A DNA stretch of 64,000 nucleotides from Niebla homalea (Eukaryota; Ascomycota; Lecanoromycetes; Lecanorales; Ramalinaceae). Both the position numbers and the translations under genes were made by a program. Where the stretch lies: contig JAHGAU010000002.1 of the NCBI GenBank assembly GCA_019925105.1, forward strand, positions 930,001 to 994,000. The letters are read 5' to 3'. The notes under the pieces were generated by a model. That model was not told the origin of the DNA, ran no database searches, and worked only from the letters and a program-made list of their open reading frames with translations. Of the stretch, positions 33,762 through 43,598 are shown piece after piece. How positions within the stretch are numbered: the stretch's first letter is position 1; each line of letters starts with the position of its first letter.

Positions 33762-36563
33762 ATGCCTATGCGTATGCCCTCACCGGTACCCTCGGAAAAT
33801 GAGGTAGATATTTCCGGCTCTTTATTCCGAGAGGAAGAATCCGCAGGATCCATTGATGGCGGGGACGCTGGCGGAAACTTCACTGATCCAGAGGAGAGCG
33901 GATCAGACGACGATGCCGCCTTCATCGCCGAATCCCTCAACGCTGCCAATCGCAAATCCTCCAATCTCAAGGGCAAAAGCGTGAAAAAAGGGGGAGGCTT
34001 CCAAGCAATGGGCCTTCACACGAATCTGCTCAAGGCCATCACACGCAAGGGGTTTTCCGTGCCCACACCAATCCAGCGAAAGACGATACCAATGGTTCTT
34101 GATGGCCAAGATGTTGTCGCCATGGCGCGCACGGGGTCCGGGAAGACTGCTGCGTTCGTTATCCCACTGGTCCAGTCGCTCGTCAGTCACAGTGCGAAAA
34201 TGGGCTCCAGAGCTTTGATCATGTCCCCATCCAGAGAGCTCGCTCTGCAAACCCTCAAGGTGGTCAAGGAACTGTGCCGTGGCACCGATCTCCGATGTGT
34301 GCTGGTCGTGGGAGGAGATTCCCTTGAGGAGCAATTTGACATGATGGCTGGAAATGCAGATATTGTAATCGCTACGCCCGGGAGATTCTTGCATCTCAAG
34401 GTCGAAATGAATCTTGATATCTCCGCCATGCTCTACGTCGTCTTTGACGAAGCGGATCGCCTGTTTGAAATGGGTTTTGCTGCTCAACTGGCCGAGATCT
34501 TGCATGCGTTGCCTCAGTCTAGACAGACATTGCTTTTTTCAGCTACTTTACCCAAGTCTCTGGTCGAATTTGCACGTGCTGGTCTGCAAGAGCCTCATTT
34601 GGTCCGATTAGACAGCGAAGCAAAGATCTCACCCGACTTGCAGAATGCCTTTTTCACTATCAAGTCTTCTGATAAAGAAGGGGCGCTGCTGTCCCTGCTT
34701 AGTGACTTAATTCAGATTGAGACAGGCAAGATTAAATCGGTCTCAGATCGAAAGATGGAGGTTCCAGAGATCAGCAAAAAGAGGAAGCGCGGTGCAGTCG
34801 ACGGCGTGAAAGTGACAGATCCTCCGGCAGAGAACTCCACTATCATCTTTACCTGTACGAAGCATCATGTCGAATATATTGCAACTCTTCTGCGCCAATC
34901 TGGCTTTGCAGTCTCTCATGTCTACGGCTCTTTGGATCAGATCGCGCGCAAGGCCCAGGTTCAAGATTTCCGGAGTGGAAAGACCAATATTCTGGTCACG
35001 ACAGATGTAGCTGCTCGAGGTATCGACATTCCAATCCTGGCCAACGTCATCAACTATGATTTCCCGGCCCAGCCAAAGGTTTTCGTTCATCGTGTAGGTC
35101 GCACAGCTCGAGCCGGCAATCGGGGATGGTCCTACAGCTTGGTTCAGGAAGCCTCCGATTGCCCATACTTACTTGACCTCCAGCTCTTTCTGGGAAAACC
35201 TTTGATACTAGGCAGACAGAGCATGCATGAGCCTAATTTTGCAGAAACCACCGTCGTGGGTAGCTTCGAGAGGGACGACTTGGCCCGAAATTGCGAGTGG
35301 ATCGGGAAGTTGCTCGACGAGGACTCAGATCTGCGGGTCTTGCGAGGGGTTGCAGCCAAAGGGGAGAAACTGTACCTACGGACGAGAAACTCTGCATCTA
35401 GTGAAAGCGTGCGAAGAGCAAAGGAGATTGCTGCAACCCAGTCATGGATGGTGACCAACCCATTGTTTCAAGACAAGACTGATAGGGTCGAGTCTGAGAG
35501 AACCGACTTGCTTTCTCGTATAAGCGGGTTTCGTCCCTCTGAGACAGTCTTTGAGGTTGGCAAAAAGGGGCAGGGTGGAGCGGCGGCTGAGATCATGAGG
35601 AAACGCCGTCTCACCATCGACCCCAAGAGAAAAGCCAAAGACGCTGCGAAGCAAGAGCATGAAGCAGCCGATCCAGCCAATGAACCAACGGAGACAGACC
35701 AACATCTAAAACCTCAAGGAGATGATAACCCAGACTCCCCACTCGACATCGACATGGACTCCGCCTCCGAAACCGAACTCCAAATCACCTTCCCCAACAC
35801 CGACCAGGATAACCACAACCACAATCATCGCCACAACAAGAATCGCAACAACAACAATAACATAGACTTCAAATCCTCCGAATTCTTCATGCCCTACACC
35901 CCAACCGCCTCGAACCTCGCGGAAGACCGCGCTTATGGCGTCCACTCCGGCGGCTCCTCAAATGTTGGCAGAAACTTCCTCTCCGCAGCCCGCGACGCAA
36001 TTATGGACCTCACCACCGACGACGGCGGCGTCGGCGGGCGTTCCGGTGGCACGGGCGAGCCGAGCCGCATGCGCTGGGACAAGAACCAAAAGAAGTACGT
36101 TTCCCGACTTAACGACGAGGACGGGAGTAGGACCCAGGATGGCGCGCCGGGCAAGCGCCTGATACGGGGGGAATCCGGGCAGAAGATCGCGGCCAGTTTC
36201 CGGAGCGGGAGGTTCGAGGCGTGGAAGAGGAGCAACAAGATTGGGAGATTGCCGCGGGTGGGCGAGACGGAGAAGGAGGGCGGTCGTGCTGGGAAAGGGG
36301 GCGATGGGGCGGGGAAGCGGTATCGGCATCGGAGTGAGCGGGCGCCCAAGGAGGCGGATCGGTATCGAGATGACTTTCACAAGAAGAGGAAGATGGTGGC
36401 AAAGGCGAAGGAGGAGCGGAGGGGGCGATTCGAGGATGGTCCTGGAGGTAAGAAAGGGGAATTGAGGGGGGTTGAAGCTGTGAGGAAAGAAAGGAGGGAG
36501 AAGGAACAGAGAAGGGAGAAATCAAGTGGTGGGAAGAAGGGAAGGGGGAGAGGCAGGCCATGA
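33762..36563 (+). CDS. DBP10: DEAD-box ATP-dependent RNA helicase DBP10
   Basis: Nucleolar helicase of 60S ribosomal subunit assembly. Intronless, 933 residues (yeast 995). All helicase motifs are visible: Q motif GFSVPTPIQRKTIP near residue 97, motif I ARTGSGKT near 121, PSRELALQ, TPGR, DEAD with DEADRLFEMGF near 228, SAT near 260, and the C-terminal RecA domain with TDVAARGID and HRVGRTARAG near 443. A DBP10-type C-terminal region follows with the MRWDKNQKKYV block, which is characteristic, and a Lys/Arg-rich nucleolar tail (GGKKGRGRGRP). An Asn/His-rich insertion lies near residues 683-702. Start: MPMRMPSP; the second Met is also possible. Confidence 0.96.
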   Translation: MPMRMPSPVPSENEVDISGSLFREEESAGSIDGGDAGGNFTDPEESGSDDDAAFIAESLNAANRKSSNLKGKSVKKGGGFQAMGLHTNLLKAITRKGFSVPTPIQRKTIPMVLDGQDVVAMARTGSGKTAAFVIPLVQSLVSHSAKMGSRALIMSPSRELALQTLKVVKELCRGTDLRCVLVVGGDSLEEQFDMMAGNADIVIATPGRFLHLKVEMNLDISAMLYVVFDEADRLFEMGFAAQLAEILHALPQSRQTLLFSATLPKSLVEFARAGLQEPHLVRLDSEAKISPDLQNAFFTIKSSDKEGALLSLLSDLIQIETGKIKSVSDRKMEVPEISKKRKRGAVDGVKVTDPPAENSTIIFTCTKHHVEYIATLLRQSGFAVSHVYGSLDQIARKAQVQDFRSGKTNILVTTDVAARGIDIPILANVINYDFPAQPKVFVHRVGRTARAGNRGWSYSLVQEASDCPYLLDLQLFLGKPLILGRQSMHEPNFAETTVVGSFERDDLARNCEWIGKLLDEDSDLRVLRGVAAKGEKLYLRTRNSASSESVRRAKEIAATQSWMVTNPLFQDKTDRVESERTDLLSRISGFRPSETVFEVGKKGQGGAAAEIMRKRRLTIDPKRKAKDAAKQEHEAADPANEPTETDQHLKPQGDDNPDSPLDIDMDSASETELQITFPNTDQDNHNHNHRHNKNRNNNNNIDFKSSEFFMPYTPTASNLAEDRAYGVHSGGSSNVGRNFLSAARDAIMDLTTDDGGVGGRSGGTGEPSRMRWDKNQKKYVSRLNDEDGSRTQDGAPGKRLIRGESGQKIAASFRSGRFEAWKRSNKIGRLPRVGETEKEGGRAGKGGDGAGKRYRHRSERAPKEADRYRDDFHKKRKMVAKAKEERRGRFEDGPGGKKGELRGVEAVRKERREKEQRREKSSGGKKGRGRGRP
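35809..35868 (+). repeat. Asn/His codon repeat within DBP10
   Basis: Degenerate AAC/CAC/CAT triplet run coding for HNHNHRHNKNRNNNNN-type sequence in the linker before the C-terminal conserved block. It is in frame and does not disrupt any helicase motif. Confidence 0.85.
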
Positions 36564-36878
36564 GTCTAATTCATGTATTTTCGATGACTAGCACATCAAA
36601 GTCCTCCGCAAATTGCAAGTCTTCATATCGTGCATGAGAAATCTACCGTGTGGCCACGCCAAATCTTCAGCCTCTTTTGGCTTTTCAGAACACCCTCACA
36701 ATCCATTTCCACTATTCCTCACAAGAAGAATTGTCTCTTCCTTTGGCCTCCTTTTGAAGCCCTCGAACTGGTCCCACACGATCTTCACAAGCAGACATGT
36801 TTCTCTCTCAGATAAGCTCGAAAGAGCCCCCCTTTGCTCCGTGCCAGCACCGTCGCATTATTGTCTAAGGATGTCTCC
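36564..36878. other. Convergent intergenic region, nothing identified
   Basis: A 315-bp gap between the stops of DBP10 and the reverse-strand gene, presumably both 3' UTRs. Confidence 0.5.
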
Positions 36879-39800
36879 TCACATGAGCTCAAAGCCATCT
36901 CCCCTCTCTGTATCATCGCTGTCATAATCTTGCGCATCATTTCCATCATCGTCTGCTGGATCCTCATCACCAAATAGATCGGAATAGTCCGCATCGATGG
37001 CATCCACACGTCGCTTTCTTTTGTCAGCAGCTGCCTTTGCAGCCTCCTCGTTAAGCTCGAGAGCTTGGATCTCTTGGTGAGCCGCCCGCACTTCGACATC
37101 GCTTGATGCAGTATCCCTTTCCAAGTCATCGGAATGCCCCCCTACACTGCTAGCCGCATAAGTGCGATGGCGATCCAGCTGGTCAGAATACCCATCCGCC
37201 ACAGCGGTGGAGGTATTGATGGTACCAGCGCTGGAACCAGCATCGCTAAGCATATCGAATTCATTGGAGTCAGCGCTGGAGTAAGTACTGCCGCCTGTGT
37301 GAATGCTGGGACCGGCGGTGGAAAAGCCGGCATCGGGCATGGCTTCCATGATATCGTCTGAGAATACTGCACCCGTGCCATCGTCGTAGCCTCCGAACTC
37401 AAGAGGAAGGTACTTCCATTCAGTATCATCCAGAGATGTCAAGGTGTTGATTACTTGAGGGTGGTAGGGATCCGGGCGTCGGCCAGCATCCGGAGCTGAG
37501 ATTTTGTGAATTGCAACTTGGGACACATGAAGTCCCGCTTCCTTCAAGAATTGCCTGACGTCGAAGAAGGGAATGTGAGGAGGCAGTGAAGATAGTTCGA
37601 GATCAAAAATCTCTGACTTTGCTCTGGGGAGTTTGTTTAGGGGGCTCGGGCCTAATGTAGGGCTGTCCACATCTCCTATATCTCCCAAAACTCCATCCCA
37701 AAGGAATGGTCTCTCGTCATCGTGAGTACTATCACTTTGTAGGTTATGAGTACCGTACGCGTTAGTCTTGGAGGCATTGATGTCGGTCAAGAGTTCCTCG
37801 CCTTGCCTATCCATGTGCGCTTTCCATTCCATCCAACTTCGGTCCTGCTGCCCATTGATACGCTCTTGCTCCTCCCTGAGTTCCGACATTCTGGCAGCGA
37901 TCTGGTCTCTGGTAGGTTCTTGACGTGCAATTCCCGGTTCGTGTCCATTCGTAAAGTTCCGCATGGCAGACACTTGATTTGCTTCCTCCTTTTTCATGGG
38001 GCGAGCGGCTAAGGGTTCAAATTGATGTTTAGCTGGTAAAGGAGCAAGAGTCCTGTCCGACAGTTTGTGATCGTAGCTCAAAGAAGTTTCCTTTAATTGT
38101 TGAGATGCCGCCCTGAAGGGCAGATGTGTCTTTGGGCCCTCGCACCCAACATGATCCTTTATATCGGTAGGATCAGGACGCCGCTGTCCAAGCCTGGTCT
38201 CAGAAAATGTGCTAGTGCTGGCTTTGCGACTGAGAATTGCTTGACCTTTAACAGCGACCTCGAGAAGGTGACCTTGCCGGTAAATTGGGTGTTCGTCGAC
38301 GGAATAGCTGGCAACATATCGCTCCTGCAAAGACCTTAGTATGATATCCTCGTTCTCCATGATGGCTCGGTGAGGCGACATGTGCTCAAAGTTTTGGTGC
38401 AGCATTTTCATCTCATAATCGACCGTGGTCCAAAAGGTTCGTGTGAATATCCTCTCCTTGAACGACAGATGACTCCAACTAGTTTTCCGTTTCATCTGCG
38501 GCAATAAAAGCTCTCCCGTTGAATTTGGAAGACGGAGGCCAGTAAATGATACGTCTTCGTCGCAGAGCGCTCCCAGAAGGATGCGGCGTATGTAGCACTT
38601 GGCGATGACTTTCAGAGAGACCGCGATAGGCAGCATGTCTTGATCCGTGAAAGTTGCAAGCCTTCTGATCGTGGGCAGATCTTCAAGCCACTGCATCTCA
38701 TGGTCCACCAGACGATCAAAATCTGAGACGTTGCGTTCAATAAAGGCTTTGCTAGCATACTCGATACGCTGGACCAGCTCTTCTGGCAGATCTACCTTAC
38801 GGCGGCCACAGGTCGAAAAAGGTTGCTTCTGCGAATAGTGAAGACGTTCTCGGGCCAAAGAGTCGAGGGCTTCCTCTCCGACCAAGATGGCAAAGGCATC
38901 ACGGTATAGATTCTCATTCTCGATGATCTTGCCTATGCGCAGAGATATCTCGGGATTGATCTCTAGGAAATAAAAATTGGGCTCGGCTCGCAACCAGGTC
39001 AAGAGACTATCGGTGAGGAAGGTACAAGTTGACTGGGTGATCCTGAAATGTCCAGTAATCACGGTCATCATCCAAACTTTGACTGCGGAGTCGAGCTTGA
39101 CGTTCATGCCTTGAATGGCGGCTAGCACACGCTCGATAGCAGACCTATGGCCGATCGGTGAATACTCCAGGGGAGAGGCGGTCAGCTTCTGGAAAGCACC
39201 TTCTTCTCGCGAATGGTATTCCTCCAGACCTGCTACCAACGTATCCGCTATGTGCCAAAGGTCACCTGCTTGGTACCAAAATCGAACACCTTCGGGACAG
39301 CAAAGACTTGCAGTGAGGTAGACGGCATCATCGCCCTCGGACGGCGGCGTCAAATCCAGCACATACTTGATGTCTGCCGGCAGTTGTCCAACTAGCCTTC
39401 GCCGTCTCAAGATTCTGTACTGAGCGGAAGGAGCCAGGCGGTCACGAAAGAAGGGGGAAGCTCGCATCAATCTGGCGCTATCCATTTGGTAGGGCCGCTC
39501 AAACTTACGTTTGTACTCATCATAGTCGACTCGGTTTTGCTCCGGCTGCTTGGATGGGGGATCAATGAAAATCCAAGTATCTCCCATGTGGTCGTGGATA
39601 ATTGGCAATTGTGCTGGCTTTGCGGCCGACAATTCTCGAATGCAGTCATCAATATTATATCGAGATGGTGGGGTAGAGGGTTCCTTGCCATTCTTATCAG
39701 GACGGCTTTGCTCCTGCTCCTGCTCCTTGGTCGAAGGCGGAGCGCTCGGTTCTTGATCAGGAGTGCCATCTACCACGCAATGAGTTGAAGGTTTGTAAGC

Positions 39801-39896
39801 TCTTGGGCCTTGCAACACACCTTTCTGAGCTTTCGCGTCTTGACAGGAAGCCGCAATGGCCCTCTGCAATGAATCGTCGTTAGGGGGCATGTCCAT
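36879..39896 (-). CDS. Large conserved-looking protein with UIM-like N-terminus
   Basis: A single open frame of 1005 residues from the ATG at 39896; the frame extends two codons further but without an ATG. I do not recognise a characterised orthologue. The first residues, DDSLQRAIAASCQDA, resemble a ubiquitin-interacting motif, and many automatic annotations of similar fungal proteins use that label. Residues about 85-125 (DYDEYKRKFERPYQMDSARLMRASPFF) and LPADIKYVLDLTPPSEGDDAVYLTASL, followed by a Cys/Trp-rich stretch, form a globular region of about 450 residues that looks alpha-helical. The remainder is disordered, with charged segments (MSELREEQERING) and an acidic end (DYSDLFGDEDPADDDGND). 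No enzyme motif is visible. Role unknown; nuclear or cytoplasmic soluble protein by composition. Confidence 0.8.
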   Translation of the reverse strand: MDMPPNDDSLQRAIAASCQDAKAQKGVLQGPRAYKPSTHCVVDGTPDQEPSAPPSTKEQEQEQSRPDKNGKEPSTPPSRYNIDDCIRELSAAKPAQLPIIHDHMGDTWIFIDPPSKQPEQNRVDYDEYKRKFERPYQMDSARLMRASPFFRDRLAPSAQYRILRRRRLVGQLPADIKYVLDLTPPSEGDDAVYLTASLCCPEGVRFWYQAGDLWHIADTLVAGLEEYHSREEGAFQKLTASPLEYSPIGHRSAIERVLAAIQGMNVKLDSAVKVWMMTVITGHFRITQSTCTFLTDSLLTWLRAEPNFYFLEINPEISLRIGKIIENENLYRDAFAILVGEEALDSLARERLHYSQKQPFSTCGRRKVDLPEELVQRIEYASKAFIERNVSDFDRLVDHEMQWLEDLPTIRRLATFTDQDMLPIAVSLKVIAKCYIRRILLGALCDEDVSFTGLRLPNSTGELLLPQMKRKTSWSHLSFKERIFTRTFWTTVDYEMKMLHQNFEHMSPHRAIMENEDIILRSLQERYVASYSVDEHPIYRQGHLLEVAVKGQAILSRKASTSTFSETRLGQRRPDPTDIKDHVGCEGPKTHLPFRAASQQLKETSLSYDHKLSDRTLAPLPAKHQFEPLAARPMKKEEANQVSAMRNFTNGHEPGIARQEPTRDQIAARMSELREEQERINGQQDRSWMEWKAHMDRQGEELLTDINASKTNAYGTHNLQSDSTHDDERPFLWDGVLGDIGDVDSPTLGPSPLNKLPRAKSEIFDLELSSLPPHIPFFDVRQFLKEAGLHVSQVAIHKISAPDAGRRPDPYHPQVINTLTSLDDTEWKYLPLEFGGYDDGTGAVFSDDIMEAMPDAGFSTAGPSIHTGGSTYSSADSNEFDMLSDAGSSAGTINTSTAVADGYSDQLDRHRTYAASSVGGHSDDLERDTASSDVEVRAAHQEIQALELNEEAAKAAADKRKRRVDAIDADYSDLFGDEDPADDDGNDAQDYDSDDTERGDGFELM

Positions 39897-40866
39897 ATTC
39901 AAAGCAGCTCATGGAGCACTTCCAACATCAGTCCTGACGCAGAGGATCTATCAATTGAAATTAGTGGGGTAGTCTGGTTGGGACGTGATCAAATCCGCTG
40001 TGACATGCGCGCTGATGAGTTCTGATGTAGATTTTGTTGGTTGTTTATGCTTGCTGCCGTTGTGTCAAACTGGTCGAAAATGTTCCACTGGCACTTTGCT
40101 ACCGTGCAAGTGCATTCACTTATGTTGTCTTGATGAACGAGAAATCAAGACCTGCAACAAAAAGGCAAGACGGGCAAAAAGGGCAAAAGAAGGCAAGAAG
40201 GCAAGAGAGTCAAGATGAAGAGTCATGAAACTTGTGCGAGGCAAGATGATGGGGACCTGAGGGCGTGAAAGCTGCAGCCTTGCGGGAGGGTGAAGACTGT
40301 GATTGGAGACCCTCTCGCCTAGTCAATCATAGCTGTCTCGGGGACGAAGACGCAGTCACATGTCACAAGTCACCTATGATGAATTGACGAAACCGTCTCA
40401 CTAGACGGCTCTTCCCTACTTCAATCAGATATAATTCGTAGCCCTTCAACAGTCAAGAATCACTCTTTTTCCCCTTTGGAATACATATAGTAATGATTCA
40501 TGCTCCATGTGATGCGGGCGTGCGAATATGGCTGGCCTCACCTCGAACCTAGCACAAGCTTACAACTTACAACATACGAACCTGTCACAAAGCTGGCTGA
40601 TGTGTCGCATCTTCTCTTGATGATGGTCCTAAAGAATGACTCAAGGAAGTGCCTGGTAACAGCATGCTTCGAAACCTTAAGTTGCGATTCGGACGTATGT
40701 TGGCGGACTTTAGCAAGCAATGACGCGCAGTTGAATCACCAATGGAGGGGCGGGGCTGCTGCGGGGAAAGCGCCTAGATACAGCCCTTTTACAACCCATT
40801 ACAGCCCATTGCACTCCTTTCCATCAAGGTAGAACCTCATTTTCAGGTGACGTTGATTTAGTAACA
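39897..40866. other. Divergent intergenic region
   Basis: A 970-bp region between divergent starts with no supported gene. It contains a purine-rich GGCAARRAR run near 40,160-40,212, TGACGCGC at 40731-40738, and a short direct repeat ACAACCCATTACAGCCCATT near 40,791-40,810 close to the small downstream gene. Confidence 0.5.
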
Positions 40867-41076
40867 ATGCCGTCCATCACGACATATCTCACTCGTCCTT
40901 CCACTCTCTCAATCCTGGCTGTTGCTGGTAGCGGCGCTTTCTTCGTCGGCCTCAAGTCGAAAACCGCCATGGCTAAGCAAGCTCGTAAAAGATCCACTGA
41001 TGGAGAATCGAACCATGAGGTGATCCAAAGCAAGAATTATCACGTCTCAACTGGTCGAAGTGGAGGCGGAGTGTGA
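40867..41076 (+). CDS. Small membrane-anchored protein, function unknown
   Basis: A 69-residue open frame starting MPSITTYLTRPSTLSILAVAG. It has one short hydrophobic segment (about residues 14-29) after a basic, helix-forming start, then a Lys/Arg-rich hydrophilic half and the end NYHVSTGRSGGGV. From memory of fungal proteomes, short proteins with one hydrophobic segment and a C-terminal RSGGG(V/I) recur, so this may be a real mitochondrial or ER tail-type protein. That is recollection, not a search result. Its stop is only 21 bp from the stop of the convergent MATE transporter gene, so the 3' UTRs must overlap. Confidence 0.6.
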   Translation: MPSITTYLTRPSTLSILAVAGSGAFFVGLKSKTAMAKQARKRSTDGESNHEVIQSKNYHVSTGRSGGGV

Positions 41077-41097
41077 CATCCAATCCATCTACATCTC

Positions 41098-43267
41098 TCA
41101 TCCCCCTCCTTCATTCCGCCGGTTCGCCTCCTCAACGCTCCTGTTCCAATTGATCCGGAACAGCAGCGTGCCTTCAACGCAAGCTACCAACCCCAATGCA
41201 ATAGCCACCCCAGCCCAAAGCCCATATAGCTGCCACCCAAGGCCGAACGCTGTACCCATGCTGATTGGCATCGCTACTACATAATACGCAAACACCTGCA
41301 CATAGCCTCCAATCTCCTGCCTGCCCAGGCCTCGGAGAATGCCATTGCAGAAACATGCCAGAGCGTCAAACAATTGAAAGGCAGCCACAATCGGCAGAAT
41401 ACTCGCCACAAGCTCGATCACCTCGGCGTCACTCGTAAAAAGCCCAGGAAGTACCCGGCGCAAGGACGACAAAAGGGTCACGTTGAATACGCCGATGCAG
41501 ATGGCCGATACTCCGGCAACCCTTGCGGAAACCTTGGCGGCATCAACCAGCGTAGCTCCAATGAGATTGGCTATCCGCGTTGACGCCGCGATCGAAATCG
41601 GGAACGGAATCTGAAAGGTGATGCTCACGAGCGTTGCAAGTACACTCTGAGCCGCGAGATGCGCGGTGCCGAAGTAAGATGCGGCCAAAGTAAGAATCTC
41701 GAATGCAGCAACTTCAGCTTCCACCATCAGAAGGCCAGGGAGAGCAAGCCGAACCATGGGTCCCCAATTGCTGAAGGCTCGCTTGGTGAGGCCAGGCCAG
41801 CAGCTACGGCCTGCAACAAATCTGATATATAGAAGTAGTCCAACCGGGAGCAGGTTGTCTACAATAGCCACTGCAATCTAAGGAGAGATTTCAGATTAGC
41901 ATTACTTTGATGGAGTTCAGCCGTCTGCTTCTTGAGTCCCAGCACACGTCTAGCAAAGCTGTCCTCCTGGAACAGCCCCGGGGCTTCTAGACGATTTTGC
42001 AACGAGGTAATAGGGTAAAGCTGGCAGGAGAAATACTCACAGGCGCGCCCACAAAGCCCCAATTGAATCGCCATACGAATAGCCAATTCATCAAAGCGTT
42101 CAAGGGGGCAAGGAAGATGAGCACGTATAGGGAGGCAGAGAATAGCCCCTGAGCCTGCAGATATCTCTTCATGCTCTCAAAGCAGGCATAGCCTGGAGCC
42201 CCGATCAGGACCACCTTGAGATAGATGCCCGCAAGCCTCGCCACGTCTTTCTCCGGCACGATCCTCATAAGGATCAAATCGGCGCAAATCCAAATGACCG
42301 CAATTGGTATTGTTATACTCCACAGGAAGTAGACCATTCTTTGCGTCTGCAGGCCCACCAATTTCTTTCTACCAGATCCGTATGCCTGCGAACAAAGGGT
42401 ATCTAGGCTGGTGGCCAGACCTTGATACACGGCGTAGCCTGTGATGTTTGCTGTCATACTTGCGAGACTCACTGCACCTAATTCGACCTTTCCAAGATGG
42501 CCGACAGTAAAGATACTGGCGACAGTCAAGGAGTATTGTAAAATGAACGTCAGTACGAGCGGACCTGAGTAGCGGGCGAGCACCTTCGCTTCGCGCTGCC
42601 AGGTCGTCTGTATCTTGCCTTGAAGTACCGCTTCCTCCCACTTCTTGTCCAAGTCTTTCGGATCGTCCTGCCCGCCATAAGGAAGAGACGTATCACCAAG
42701 CAGAGGCGTAGACTCCGAAGTACGATCATTCTGCCCCTCACGCTCCGTGCTTCTTCCTTCTTCATGATCTTGCGCAGTACTACGCGATCCTGTCCCCAAG
42801 AATTGTCTGCTCAGCCGCCTCCCGAGTGATAGATCTGATGTCTTCTGTCTAGGATGCTTTGGCGGAATCATGTGATTGTCCCTCAAAAGACTCCGCTCCT
42901 CTTGCCTCGCTTCCCTTCTCTCCCTCTTGGTGGGTGTGCGACTGCTCCCATGGAATGTCGTCCCCAGTGTAGCCCGTGGCCCTGCGCCAGCAAAGCTTGG
43001 TCGCCTGTAGGAGCCGACCATGGAGACCTGTGGATTACTTGTGACCTGTCGAAGCGTTTCGAGATCGGAGTCGGATTCATCTTCAGTCTGATCGTCCGAG
43101 TCGATGGCGTTTTCGGGATCTTTATCGGGCTCATCCTCGAGATCCTTGGCAATTGCAGTCTCCGCGACAGAAGCTTCATTGTACATGGAGGAGCGACTTC
43201 GTGTCATCCAGAGTCGACCCGGTCTAGGGGGTTTCGTGGGGTTGGCGGGCAGGCTACTCGACGCCAT
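41098..43267 (-). CDS. MATE-family multidrug/organic cation antiporter
   Basis: Exons 43267-42041 and 41877-41098 on the reverse strand with a 163-nt intron give 668 residues. The junction restores GFVGAP + IAVAIVDNLLPVG, the normal seam in MATE proteins. A cytosolic, acidic/Ser-rich N-terminus of about 200 residues precedes the 12-TM MATE core: TM1 GPLVLTFILQYSLTVASIFTVGHLG, then GTAVSLASMTANITGYAV-type repeats and SQAYGSGRKKLVG (the conserved loop after TM2), and the second half beginning MVRLALPGLLMVEAEVAAFEIL. This is the fungal branch containing yeast ERC1/YDR338C. It probably exports organic cations or S-adenosylmethionine-pathway metabolites in exchange for protons, but the substrate cannot be read from sequence. 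Long N-terminal extensions are usual in filamentous fungi. Confidence 0.9.
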
Positions 43268-43598
43268 GTTGATAATTCGACGAGATGTTGACTTGTGTGG
43301 CCTGGCAATAAGCCGTGGACGGCCAGATCAGCTGTGAAGGAAATTCTGTCATACTCAAGCAGGACGTGAAAGTGAGCCGACTTTGTGGTAGTGGAGAGAG
43401 ATGTCGCTACGATCACACTCAGGGTGAGGGGAAAGTTAAAAAAAACATTAGGGGAGCTATAGGAGCAAAGGCTTAGCGTTCGCAACCGGAGCGAGGTGCA
43501 TCACTTTACAAGGCGAAGGCTGAATAGGGTTATTTACATACTACGAATCAACGCTGACCGACTGCTCGGTAGTCCATGCTTTGCATCGTCACAGACAG
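43268..43598. other. MATE promoter and Lon 3' region
   Basis: A 331-bp same-strand gap upstream of the MATE gene and downstream of Lon. A poly-A run (TTAAAAAAAACATTA) occurs near 43,436. No gene is supported. Confidence 0.5.

Noticed and set aside
35706..36561. Long reverse-strand frames opposite the DBP10 tail
   Set aside because: They mirror the Gly/Arg/Lys-rich 3' part of DBP10 and have no independent support.
40160..40212. GGCAARRAR purine-rich run as a tandem repeat
   Set aside because: The units vary too much in spacing and sequence to call a true tandem repeat.
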